Shown here one piece after another: positions 42,710-50,972 of a DNA stretch of 64,000 bases (positions are counted from its first letter, which is position 1; every line of letters begins with the position of its first letter). Source of the stretch: PFL42 sp964492235 (lineage in GTDB: Bacteria; Chloroflexota; Anaerolineae; Anaerolineales; E44-bin32); contig CAZBJQ010000001.1 of the NCBI GenBank assembly GCA_964492235.1, positions 1-64,000 of the forward strand. The letters run 5' to 3'. The translations under genes were made by a program, and so were the position numbers. Below the pieces are notes generated by a model that saw only the letters and a list, made by a program, of their open reading frames with translations, was not told where the DNA came from and ran no database searches.

Positions 42710-43723
42710 ATGAACTTGAACACGCTGTGGTTCATCCTGATCGGGGTCCTGCTTATCGGTTTCTTCATACTCGAGGGGTTCGACTATGGCGTTGGAATTC
42801 TGCTGCCTTTCCTCGGCAAGAACGATCATGAGCGGCGCATCCTGATCAATTCCATCGGCCCCTTCTGGGATGCCAACGAAGTCTGGCTGATCACCGCCGG
42901 CGGAGCGATGTTCGCCGCCTTTCCCGATTGGTATGCCACGATGTTCAGCGGCTTCTACCTGGCGTTCCTGGCCATCCTGGTCTCGCTCATCCTGCGGGGC
43001 GTCTCCTTCGAGTTCCGCAGCAAGGAGGCGCGGCCTGGGTGGCGCAACACATGGGACTGGTCACTGTGCATCGGCAGCGCCTTGCCGGCGTTTCTGTGGG
43101 GCGTGGCGTTGGGCAACCTGATCCTCGGGGTGCCGATCGACCCCGACATGAACTACGTCGGAGGTCTGGGAGACCTGCTCCGGCCCTACGCCTTGGCCTA
43201 CGGCATCACATCGTTCCTCGGTTTCGTACTCACCGGCGCGGTCTTTTTGACACTCAAGACCACGGGGGATCTGGCTGAGCGGGCGCACCGCCTCGCCGAC
43301 GGGCTTTGGTTGCCCACGGTCATCGTCGTCCTGCTCGTCGTCGGGTTCGGTTACTTCTACACCGGCATGTTCCAGCGCTTCGGCATCAATCCGGGGATCG
43401 TTCCCCTGACCGCCGGCGCCGCCCTGGTGTCCGCTGGGTTCTTGCTCAAGCGCCGCCACAACGGCTGGGCATTCGCCATGCTGCTTACGGCCATTGCCTT
43501 TACGCTGGTGACCTTGCTCATCGGGTTGTACCCGCGGGTGATGGTCTCTAGCCTCAACCCCGCCTGGAGCCTCACGATCTACAACGCCGCCTCCGGCCAG
43601 TACACCCTGCGCGTCATGACGATCGCGGCTGTGATCTTCCTGCCCTTCGTCCTGGGCTACCAGGCGTGGTCCTATTGGGTGTTCCGGCAGCGGGTGACAC
43701 CCGAGTCGCATCTCGAGTACTGA
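42710..43723 (+). CDS. cydB: Cytochrome bd ubiquinol oxidase subunit II
   Basis: 337 residues. N-terminal 'LNTLWFILIGVLLIGFFILEGFDYGVGIL' region and 'NSIGPFWDANEVWLITAGGAMFAAFP' are diagnostic of CydB, followed by eight or nine helices. GAGGTG ribosome site directly upstream, just beyond repeat copy 4. Forms the membrane heterodimer with CydA. Confidence 0.96.
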   Translation: MNLNTLWFILIGVLLIGFFILEGFDYGVGILLPFLGKNDHERRILINSIGPFWDANEVWLITAGGAMFAAFPDWYATMFSGFYLAFLAILVSLILRGVSFEFRSKEARPGWRNTWDWSLCIGSALPAFLWGVALGNLILGVPIDPDMNYVGGLGDLLRPYALAYGITSFLGFVLTGAVFLTLKTTGDLAERAHRLADGLWLPTVIVVLLVVGFGYFYTGMFQRFGINPGIVPLTAGAALVSAGFLLKRRHNGWAFAMLLTAIAFTLVTLLIGLYPRVMVSSLNPAWSLTIYNAASGQYTLRVMTIAAVIFLPFVLGYQAWSYWVFRQRVTPESHLEY

Positions 43724-43828
43724 GGCCACGGCGATGCAGCCCACCTGTCATGGCGGGGCCCACCCGGGGCTCCACCTTGAAGTTCCACCCGGCGGCCGTC
43801 GCCGGTCGGCTCCCGGACGAGCAGCAAA

Positions 43829-43936
43829 TGGAAGCAGCACCCGGCCCAGGGGAAGGTAATCTCCAGGGGATGGGAGAGACCAGCCCGAGACCATCCCCTA
43901 CATAGCCTCCCCTCAGGAAGGACACGGCCTTCACGC
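43829..43936. repeat. Degenerate sixth copy of the palindromic repeat (cydB-cydD spacer)
   Basis: About 108 bp, beginning TGGAAGC and ending TTCACGC. It has a perfect 9-bp inner stem AGGGGATGG (43865-43873) / CCATCCCCT (43891-43899). The right arm 'CCTCCCCTCAGG...GGCCTTCACG' aligns with the right arms of copies 1, 3 and 4. Length and position of arms fit the family, but identity is low; it could also be an unrelated hairpin. Confidence 0.45.
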
Positions 43937-43953
43937 CTTCCCTAGAACGCCGC

Positions 43954-45669
43954 TTGCTTGACCTGGAGTCGCGTGCAGGCTCGCCCCTCGCCTGGTCGCT
44001 GGCCGCCGGGACCTTTGCGGGCTGGGCAGCCATCGGGCAGGCGTGGACCCTCAGCCGGGCACTCGACGCCGTCTTCCTCAGGGGCAGCCAACTCCAGCAG
44101 GTGCTGCCGATTCTGGCAGTCTTCAGCGCGCTGAGCCTCGTGCGGGCGGCGGCGGGCTGGCTGAGCGATGCAGCATCCCAGCGTGCGGCTGCGCTGGTGA
44201 AGGTCGCCGCCCGGACTCGCCTGCTGGATCACCTCCTCTCGCTTGGACCGGCGTTCGTCAGCCGACATCGGGTTGGCGAAATCAGCACGATCGCCACCGA
44301 TGGCATCGAGACGCTGGATGGATACGTCGGCCAGTTCCTGCCGCAGCGCCTCCTGGCGCTGCTCGTCCCCTTGAGCGTGGTCGCTGCCGTGCTGCTGGTG
44401 GACCCGCTCTCGGCTCTGGTGATGTTGCTGACGGGGCCGCTGATTCCGCTGTTCCTCTGGCTGGTCGGAGGTGCGGCCGCCGGGCTGTCGCGGCGACAGT
44501 GGCGGATCTTCGGCCGACTGAGCGCTCAATTCCTCGACGGCCTGTACGGACTGGCCACCTTGAAGGCGTTTGGCCGCAGTCTCGATCAGGTTGATCGGAT
44601 TGAACGCTCGACTGAGTCGTTTCGCCAGGCCACGATGCATGTCCTGCGGCTGGCCTTTCTCTCCTCAATGACTCTCGAGTGGCTGGCCACCCTCAGCACA
44701 GCGCTGGTGGCCGTGCAGGTCGGGCTGCGCCTGCTGTATGGCCGCCTGGCGTTCGAGCAGGCGATATTCGTTCTCCTGCTGGCGCCGGAGTTCTACCTGC
44801 CCTTGCGCACGCTCGGGACCCGCTTCCATCTCGGAACGGCCGGGCGCGAAATGGCCGAGGCGGTCTTTCGCCTGCTCGACGAAGGCCCGTCGCTCCCTGC
44901 GCAGGGCCCGCCTCGGCCGGCGACGCACCTCTCCCCCCAGGCCGCCCTGGCGTTCGACCACGTCAGCTTTGCCTACCCGCCGAAATCGGTCCCGGCCGTG
45001 CACGAGCTGTCCTTTGAGGTCGCGCACGGCACGCGCCTGGCGGTGCTCGGCCCCAGCGGCGCCGGAAAGACCACCCTTGCTTACCTTGCTCTCCAGCTGA
45101 TCCGGCCAACATCCGGGCGGCTCCTGTTCTCCGGCCAACCGGCGCCGGACAGCCAGGCCGCGGCCTGGCGGCGCACCATCAGCTGGCTGCCGCAGTCGCC
45201 CAGCTTGCTGGAAGGGACGATTGAGCACAACATCCGCATCGCCCGGCCAGATTGCTCTCCACTGGAGCTCATCGCAGCCTCGGACAGGGCCGGCGCGCAT
45301 GCTTTCATCCAGATGCTTCCGGCGGGATATGCGACGCTGGTCGGCTCGGAGGGGATTCGGCTGAGCGCCGGCGAGGTCAAGCGCATCGGGCTGGCCCGTG
45401 CCTTTCTGCGGGACGCGCCACTGTGGATCCTCGACGAGCCGACAGCATTGCTCGATGCCGACCTCGAGGTGCAGGTCCGCCAGGCGCTAGCCTCGCTTCC
45501 CGCCGACCGGACGCTGGTGCTGATCGCTCATCGTTTGGCCGGGCTCCCGCCGTGCGACGAGATCCTGGTGCTGGCCGGCGGTCGGCTCGTCGAGGCCGGC
45601 GAACCGGCAACTCTCATGAAGACCGGGCGTGTGTACCCACAGTTGGTCGCCGCCTACGAGCAAGGATAA
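43954..45669 (+). CDS. cydD: CydD, ABC exporter subunit for cytochrome bd assembly
   Basis: 571 residues from a TTG start with no clear ribosome site; no ATG is available downstream of the previous stop. Six-helix membrane domain, then ATPase: Walker A 'GPSGAGKTT', 'WLPQSPSLLEGTI' Q-loop region, signature 'RLSAGEVKRIGLARAFL' and Walker B 'LWILDEPTALLD'. The signature LSAGE differs from LSGGQ in the usual CydD way. CydDC exports cysteine/glutathione or handles haem and is needed to assemble cytochrome bd. Confidence 0.93.
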   Translation: MLDLESRAGSPLAWSLAAGTFAGWAAIGQAWTLSRALDAVFLRGSQLQQVLPILAVFSALSLVRAAAGWLSDAASQRAAALVKVAARTRLLDHLLSLGPAFVSRHRVGEISTIATDGIETLDGYVGQFLPQRLLALLVPLSVVAAVLLVDPLSALVMLLTGPLIPLFLWLVGGAAAGLSRRQWRIFGRLSAQFLDGLYGLATLKAFGRSLDQVDRIERSTESFRQATMHVLRLAFLSSMTLEWLATLSTALVAVQVGLRLLYGRLAFEQAIFVLLLAPEFYLPLRTLGTRFHLGTAGREMAEAVFRLLDEGPSLPAQGPPRPATHLSPQAALAFDHVSFAYPPKSVPAVHELSFEVAHGTRLAVLGPSGAGKTTLAYLALQLIRPTSGRLLFSGQPAPDSQAAAWRRTISWLPQSPSLLEGTIEHNIRIARPDCSPLELIAASDRAGAHAFIQMLPAGYATLVGSEGIRLSAGEVKRIGLARAFLRDAPLWILDEPTALLDADLEVQVRQALASLPADRTLVLIAHRLAGLPPCDEILVLAGGRLVEAGEPATLMKTGRVYPQLVAAYEQG

Positions 45670-45732
45670 GTGCCTTGGCCCCCGCTCCAGGCTACCAGCC
45701 GGCCGCACCCTGCACGGCAATGTCTCGGAGGC

Positions 45733-45844
45733 TGATGAAAAATCCGTTCCGCTTGAGAGGAATTCGCATAGGTGGTGGTTGGGGCTTCCCCCTAACCACC
45801 ACCTATGCGGTTTCCATCTCTGATGAGCAAGGCATACCTCATCA
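45733..45844. repeat. Palindromic repeat copy 5, 112 bp (cydD-cydC spacer)
   Basis: Starts TGATGAAA and ends CTCATCA. The longest hairpin of the family: CATAGGTGGTGGTTGGGG / CCCCTAACCACCACCTATG around a short loop. On the plus strand it has no stop in the cydC frame and may form the N-terminus of CydC. Confidence 0.87.
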
Positions 45845-47660
45845 ACCTGCCAGTAACGGCGCACCGGCGCCTGCGGTGGGGGAGGCGGGAGTCGAGCGGC
45901 GGTTGCTCAGGCTTGCTCGACCCATCACAGGCTGGATGGCCCTGGCGGCGATACTCGGAGTCTTGACTGTTGTCAGCGGCATGGCCCTGATGGCCGCTTC
46001 CGCCTACGTGATCTCTGCCGCCGCCCTCCACCCGTCCATCGCCGACCTCCAGGTGGCGATCGTCGCCTTGCGTGTGTTCGGGCTCAGCCGCGGGCTCCTG
46101 CGGTACGCTGAGCGTCTGGCTTCGCATCAGGCCACGTTTCGGCTCCTGGCCCGGCTGCGCCTGTGGTTCTTCGCCTCGCTCGAACCACTCGCCCCTGCAC
46201 GTCTGCTCTCCTACCGCAGTGGCGATCTGCTGGCGCGAATCACCTCCGATATCGAGACCCTGCAGGAGTTCTTCCTGCGCGTCCTTTCCCCATCGATGGT
46301 GGCCATCCTGGTGACGCTCCTCCTCAGCGCCGTTCTCAGCGGCGTTTCTCCGGCGCTGGCGATCCTGAACCTTGCGCTGGCATGCATGGGAGGAGTCGGG
46401 CTGGCATGGCTGGTCCAACGCCGAACGTGGACAACCGCCAATCGGCTGATCCGGGCACGCAGCCGATTGAATGCCTCGGTCGTCGAGGCGTTGGAAGGCG
46501 CGGCAGAGTGGCTGGTTTACGGTTGGGAGCACACCTGGGCGGGGCAGTTCAGGGCGCAGGGCCAGGCGATGGCGATGGCCCAGGAGGAGAGGAACCGGAG
46601 TCTGGCTCTGGTGGCTGCCGTCTCATCTTCGCTCGGCGCTCTGGCCACCGCCGCGACCATTGCCCTGCTCACGCCGCATGTGCGCCAGTGGTCGCTGGAT
46701 GGCGTGTTCCTGGCGTCGATCGCCCTGGCAGTGCTGGCCAGCTATGAAACCGCCGGAGCTCTCCCAGCGGCGGCGGAGCAGGCGGGCACATCTCGGCTCG
46801 CGGCGTCCCGCCTGATCGAAATCGTGGACGGTCTGCCGGAAGTCGACGAAGGCCTTGGCGCCTCCTTGGCTTCCCCCTTCCGCTCGCTGCGCCTCGCCGG
46901 CCTTCGCTTTCACTACCCGGGAGACAGGCGGGAAGTGCTGTCCGGCCTCTCGCTCGACCTCGCTCCCGGCAGCCGGGTCGCGGTCCTCGGCACAAGTGGG
47001 GCTGGCAAGAGCACGCTGGCGCATCTCCTGCTCCGCTTCTGGCAGGTCGAGCCCGGGCAGATCCAGGTCAATGGGCACGACGTTCGGGACCTGCGCCCGG
47101 AGGCGGTGCGCGCCGTGTTCTCCAGCCTGCTCCAACCACCCTTCCTGTTCGCCAGGACGATTCGGGAAAACATCACCCTTGGCGATGATACCCTCACCAC
47201 AGCCCAGGTCGAACAAGCCTTGGACCAGGCAGGGCTCACTCAACGCCTCGGCAGTTCTCCGGAGGGAATCGATGCCTGGGTTGGCGAATTTGGAGCGATG
47301 CTCAGCGCCGGAGAGCGCCAGCGCGTGGCGCTGGCGCGAGCCCTGGCCAGGCCGGCGCCTATCTTGCTACTGGATGAGCCGACGGCTGCGCTCGACCCAC
47401 TCACCGCCGGACAAGTGATGGAAAACCTGTGGGCGGCGTTGGGTGAACGCGCCCTGCTGCTGATGACTCACGATCCGACGGGGTTGGAGCGAATGGACGA
47501 AATCCTCATTCTGGACAAGGGCCGCCTTGTCGCACGCGGCAACCACATCTCCCTGGCACATGCTGACAACCTCTACCGCCGGATGTTGGCCGCTCGCCGG
47601 CAGGACGTGATCCTTCAACGGCTGCAGCGGCGCCCCGAGCCGCAGTCTGCAGCCGATTGA
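45735..47660 (+). CDS. cydC: CydC, ABC exporter subunit for cytochrome bd assembly
   Basis: 641 residues if started at ATG 45735 (GGAGG 3 nt upstream). ATG 45720 or GTG 45876 are alternatives. The family N-terminus corresponds to 'RLLRLARPITGWMALAAILG', so the first about 50 residues come from repeat copy 5 and are either an added tail or untranslated. Membrane domain with 'AASAYVISAAALHPSI' and 'LRYAERLASH'; ATPase with Walker A 'GTSGAGKST', signature 'LSAGERQRVALARAL' and Walker B 'ILLLDEPTAALD'. Partner of CydD. Confidence 0.92.
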   Translation: MKNPFRLRGIRIGGGWGFPLTTTYAVSISDEQGIPHQPASNGAPAPAVGEAGVERRLLRLARPITGWMALAAILGVLTVVSGMALMAASAYVISAAALHPSIADLQVAIVALRVFGLSRGLLRYAERLASHQATFRLLARLRLWFFASLEPLAPARLLSYRSGDLLARITSDIETLQEFFLRVLSPSMVAILVTLLLSAVLSGVSPALAILNLALACMGGVGLAWLVQRRTWTTANRLIRARSRLNASVVEALEGAAEWLVYGWEHTWAGQFRAQGQAMAMAQEERNRSLALVAAVSSSLGALATAATIALLTPHVRQWSLDGVFLASIALAVLASYETAGALPAAAEQAGTSRLAASRLIEIVDGLPEVDEGLGASLASPFRSLRLAGLRFHYPGDRREVLSGLSLDLAPGSRVAVLGTSGAGKSTLAHLLLRFWQVEPGQIQVNGHDVRDLRPEAVRAVFSSLLQPPFLFARTIRENITLGDDTLTTAQVEQALDQAGLTQRLGSSPEGIDAWVGEFGAMLSAGERQRVALARALARPAPILLLDEPTAALDPLTAGQVMENLWAALGERALLLMTHDPTGLERMDEILILDKGRLVARGNHISLAHADNLYRRMLAARRQDVILQRLQRRPEPQSAAD

Positions 47661-47665
47661 ACGCA

Positions 47666-47765
47666 NNNNNNNNNNNNNNNNNNNNNNNNNNNNNNNNNNN
47701 NNNNNNNNNNNNNNNNNNNNNNNNNNNNNNNNNNNNNNNNNNNNNNNNNNNNNNNNNNNNNNNNN
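47666..47765. other. Assembly gap of 100 N
   Basis: Placeholder gap 5 bp after the cydC stop; both neighbouring genes are complete. Confidence 0.97.
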
Positions 47766-47775
47766 AGCCTCCACC

Positions 47776-48090
47776 TCAGGCGAATTTGACCGCCGTCCCA
47801 CTTGTGGCGACCATCAACATGCCCTGCCGGATCACTTCGTAGTCGACATCGACGCCGACGACGGCGTCGGCTCCCAGCCTAGCTGCCTCGCCCGCCATCT
47901 CCTCCAGCGCCAGCGAGCGCGCCTTGCGGACCTCCTGCTCGTACTCAGCAGACCGACCGCCCAGAATGTCGGTGATGCTGGCCATGATGTCACGGCCGAT
48001 ATGCGCGCCCAGAATCGCTTCCCCGGTGACGACCCCAAGGTATGCCCCGATCGGTTTCCCCTCGATCGTCGGCGTCGTGCTGATCATCAT
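47776..48090 (-). CDS. YbjQ/UPF0145 family protein
   Basis: 104 residues, the normal length. 'STTPTIEGKPIGAYLGVVTGEAILG' region, 'DILGGRSAEYEQEVRKAR' and 'GADAVVGVDVDYEV' are the conserved parts of this putative heavy-metal-binding pentameric family. Function unproven. The stop lies about 10 bp from the N gap. Confidence 0.92.
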   Translation of the reverse strand: MMISTTPTIEGKPIGAYLGVVTGEAILGAHIGRDIMASITDILGGRSAEYEQEVRKARSLALEEMAGEAARLGADAVVGVDVDYEVIRQGMLMVATSGTAVKFA

Positions 48091-48453
48091 CTTGCCTCTC
48101 CTCTCTTGTGTGCCGCTGCCTGTGTCCGCCTCCTACCCTAGCCGATCATGGCTATCTCGCCTGAAGACTGGCCGACATCCGGCAGACAGGCAGATGTCCG
48201 CATGGGGACGGGAAGCTGCCCGAACTCCCAGCCTCGGTCGCGAATCCATCGAGAGATCCGCCGTGGAGGGGCCCAACGGAGGACCCGGGGAGCACCCGGA
48301 CTCCAGGGGGTTCTCAAGATGGGTGCTGTCCAAGATCCCGGGACAGACGCCTCTTGCATGAACCTTCCAAGGCAGGGGAGACGTCGGACATCCCGGTGGT
48401 ACCAGGCGCGGCGTGTGCCTCTCGATCCCTGGCGGCCGCCGCAGCCAGTCTGC
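48091..48453. other. 363-bp spacer, no gene seen
   Basis: Between the YbjQ gene start and the end of the HerA-like gene. Open frames here have no ribosome site or recognisable product. No repeat copy found. Confidence 0.4.
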
Positions 48454-50931
48454 TCAACCGGCCGTCCAAGCGGCCAGCAGGCTGCCGTCGGCCTGCAGCC
48501 AGTGAGGCGCCCAGACGAAGGCCACGACCTGGACCGTGATGCCGGTCCTCTTGGGCTTGACAGAAATCCGCTCCAGCCCGGTACTCATAGGGTCAGCGCC
48601 AGGCTTGAGCCTGGCTGATTCCGCTTCGAACTCGGTCTCCAGTGCCTTCAACTGCTGCTGCGTGGCCTCCAGGGACTCCTCCGCTCGGTCCACATCCTCC
48701 GCCTGGCGCGCCGAACGGCTCAAGCCCCGCGCGGCTGTGGTTGCCCGGCCGACCGTGGTGTGGCTCACCGCCTTTCGCCCAACCAGCGCCCCGACCAGCG
48801 TCGAGCCGATGGATATCGCAGCCCCGACCTTCTGTTCCTTGGCCTGCTCCCGCTCTCGCTCGACGGCATGCACACTGCGTCGCACCCGGTCCTCCAAGGT
48901 GCGGATCTTGGGCGCGTACTTGGTTCGCAGCTTCTCCAACTCAAGGTCGCGCTGCTCATGCAACGCCTGCTGCAGTCGCACGCGGAAGTCCCCCTCGTTT
49001 TCGCCGGGCTGCGAGAGCAGGCCACTTTCGGGGCTGCGCCAAAGAACGAGGGACTGCGATTCGGCCAGCCAGGCTTTGTACAGCCGTGTCCAGGCAGCGT
49101 AGTTCTTGGCCTTGCCCGCCGCCGAGGTGAGGGGGCCATGCTCGCCCGCGGCCGGCGCCGACCGCGACAGATCGCCCGCCGAGACGTCTGCCGGGTGCCC
49201 CGCCGCCCAATCCACCGGGACGGCCGCATCCGCGATCGGTGTCAGATGGGTCACCTCCTGGGAAGTGTCGAGCTTGAGTTTGGCGTCATAGAACTGCAGG
49301 CGCGCCGCTCCGAACAGTAGTGGGTGGTACACCACTTTCGCCCTGGCTGGGGCCGGACGGCGGATGGGCAGGTAGAAAGCCTCAATGTCGGCCGGAACCG
49401 GGGGGGCTTCGGCCCGGCCAGGTACGGCGGCCTCGGAAGCAGGCATCGCCGTCGAAGCAACCGCCAGGGCAGGCGCCGGTGGCGCTACGGGGTGTTCTTG
49501 CTTCCAGGGTTCCATCAATCGCTTGATCTGGTCCCGGGTCATGGGTCCGGCGAGGTACGATAGCGCCCAACGCGAATGGAAGACCACAGGGTGGTCCTCG
49601 TGAACGTTGTGCATCAGGAAGACGCGGCTGGCCAATCCGGCCAGTGTTTCCTCCACTTCGGTCTTTTTGAAATCGACGCTGGACCCCGCCGCCCATCCTT
49701 CCAATGCCTCCATCACCCGTTGCTTGTCGCGTTCGGTCTGCAGCCGCCCGATGAACCAGGTGCCGGTGTTGGAGAGCGCCTTGTAGTCCAGATCGACCGG
49801 ATTCTGCGTCGCCAGGACAACCCCAAGCCCGGTGGCGCGGGCCTGCTTGAGCAGGGTCAGCAAAGGTTTCTTCGAGGGCGGTTCAGCCACGGGCGGCAGA
49901 TAGCCAAAGAGCTCGTCCATGTACAGGATCGCTCTCAAGCTGCCAGTGCCGGGCTGCGCCCGGACCCAACTCAGGAGTTGGGTAAGCAGCAGCGTAACGA
50001 AGAACATACGCTCGGCATCGCTCAGGTGTGCGATCGAGAAAATCGCCAGCTGCGGTTTGCCTTGCGGGCTGTGCAGCAGGCGTGCAATGTCCAGCGGGAC
50101 CCCCTTCAGCCAAAGGTCGAACCCGGGCGCCGCCAGCAGATTGTTGAGCGCCAGGACCAAATGGAACCGATCTTTCTCCGGGTAGAATGACTCTAAGTCG
50201 AGCACGCCCACTTGCTGCATCGGCGGGCGCTGCACTTGCTGGATGAGGGACGCCAGGTCAAGACCTTTGCCTGCCGTCCAGGCTGATTCCAGGATCGTGG
50301 CCAGCAGGATGTGCTCGCGACTCTGCACCGGGTCGGCCTGGATATGGATCAGGCCGAGCAGGCTGGCAACGGTGGCCTGGATTCGCTCTTGCAGCAGCTC
50401 CTTGTCGGCCAGTACTTCGGTTGCAGGAGGTTCAAAGGCCTGCAGGATCGAGACCGACGCCCCGCCACTGCTCCCGGGTGTGTAGACCACGACATCGGCG
50501 GCCTGGCGCAGGCGTTCGATGCGCGCCCCCGACTGCCTCCACTCGGCCAGACCCTTGGCCCAGGTCTCCGCCTGCTGCCCGGCGAATGCCTCCGCCGTCA
50601 GGCCCTGTTTGCGCGCTTCCTCAGGGCTGATCCAAGGAAGGAAGTCCTGAGGCCGCAGCTCGGGGAAGGTCAGCATCAAGTTGGGCATGTCGCCTTTGGG
50701 GTCGAGGATGATGGCCGGAATGCCGTCGATGGCGGCTTCCTCCAGCAGGCTGATGCATAGGCCGGTCTTGCCGCTGCCGGTCATTCCGACGCACACCGCG
50801 TGCGTGGTCAGATCCCTGGAGTCATACAGAAGGAGGTCGTCCTCGATGGCCTTCTCGGCGAGTGAATAGGTGCGTCCCAGATAGAAGGCGCCCAGCTTCT
50901 CGAATTCCCGTGCGCGTTTCTTCTCGGCCAT
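48454..50931 (-). CDS. HerA/VirB4-type P-loop ATPase (DUF853-like)
   Basis: 825 residues from ATG 50931, which has AGGAGG 7 nt upstream; the ORF extends 15 residues further. Walker A 'GMTGSGKTGL' is near residue 47-56, 'IILDPKGDMPNL' follows, Walker B is 'RAILYMDELFGYLPP', and 'VLATQNPVDLDYKALSNTGTWFIGRLQTERDK' region is the HerA-type sensor and arginine-finger region. The C-terminal 250 residues contain a long charged coiled coil ('LRTKYAPKIRTLEDRVRR') with a glycine-rich insert. Likely a hexameric translocase acting on DNA or protein. 41 bp downstream of the phospholipase-D-like gene. Confidence 0.85.
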   Translation of the reverse strand: MAEKKRAREFEKLGAFYLGRTYSLAEKAIEDDLLLYDSRDLTTHAVCVGMTGSGKTGLCISLLEEAAIDGIPAIILDPKGDMPNLMLTFPELRPQDFLPWISPEEARKQGLTAEAFAGQQAETWAKGLAEWRQSGARIERLRQAADVVVYTPGSSGGASVSILQAFEPPATEVLADKELLQERIQATVASLLGLIHIQADPVQSREHILLATILESAWTAGKGLDLASLIQQVQRPPMQQVGVLDLESFYPEKDRFHLVLALNNLLAAPGFDLWLKGVPLDIARLLHSPQGKPQLAIFSIAHLSDAERMFFVTLLLTQLLSWVRAQPGTGSLRAILYMDELFGYLPPVAEPPSKKPLLTLLKQARATGLGVVLATQNPVDLDYKALSNTGTWFIGRLQTERDKQRVMEALEGWAAGSSVDFKKTEVEETLAGLASRVFLMHNVHEDHPVVFHSRWALSYLAGPMTRDQIKRLMEPWKQEHPVAPPAPALAVASTAMPASEAAVPGRAEAPPVPADIEAFYLPIRRPAPARAKVVYHPLLFGAARLQFYDAKLKLDTSQEVTHLTPIADAAVPVDWAAGHPADVSAGDLSRSAPAAGEHGPLTSAAGKAKNYAAWTRLYKAWLAESQSLVLWRSPESGLLSQPGENEGDFRVRLQQALHEQRDLELEKLRTKYAPKIRTLEDRVRRSVHAVEREREQAKEQKVGAAISIGSTLVGALVGRKAVSHTTVGRATTAARGLSRSARQAEDVDRAEESLEATQQQLKALETEFEAESARLKPGADPMSTGLERISVKPKRTGITVQVVAFVWAPHWLQADGSLLAAWTAG

Positions 50932-50972
50932 CGTCAACCCTCCTGTGTCATCCGTTGGAAGCCCCGGCCTGA

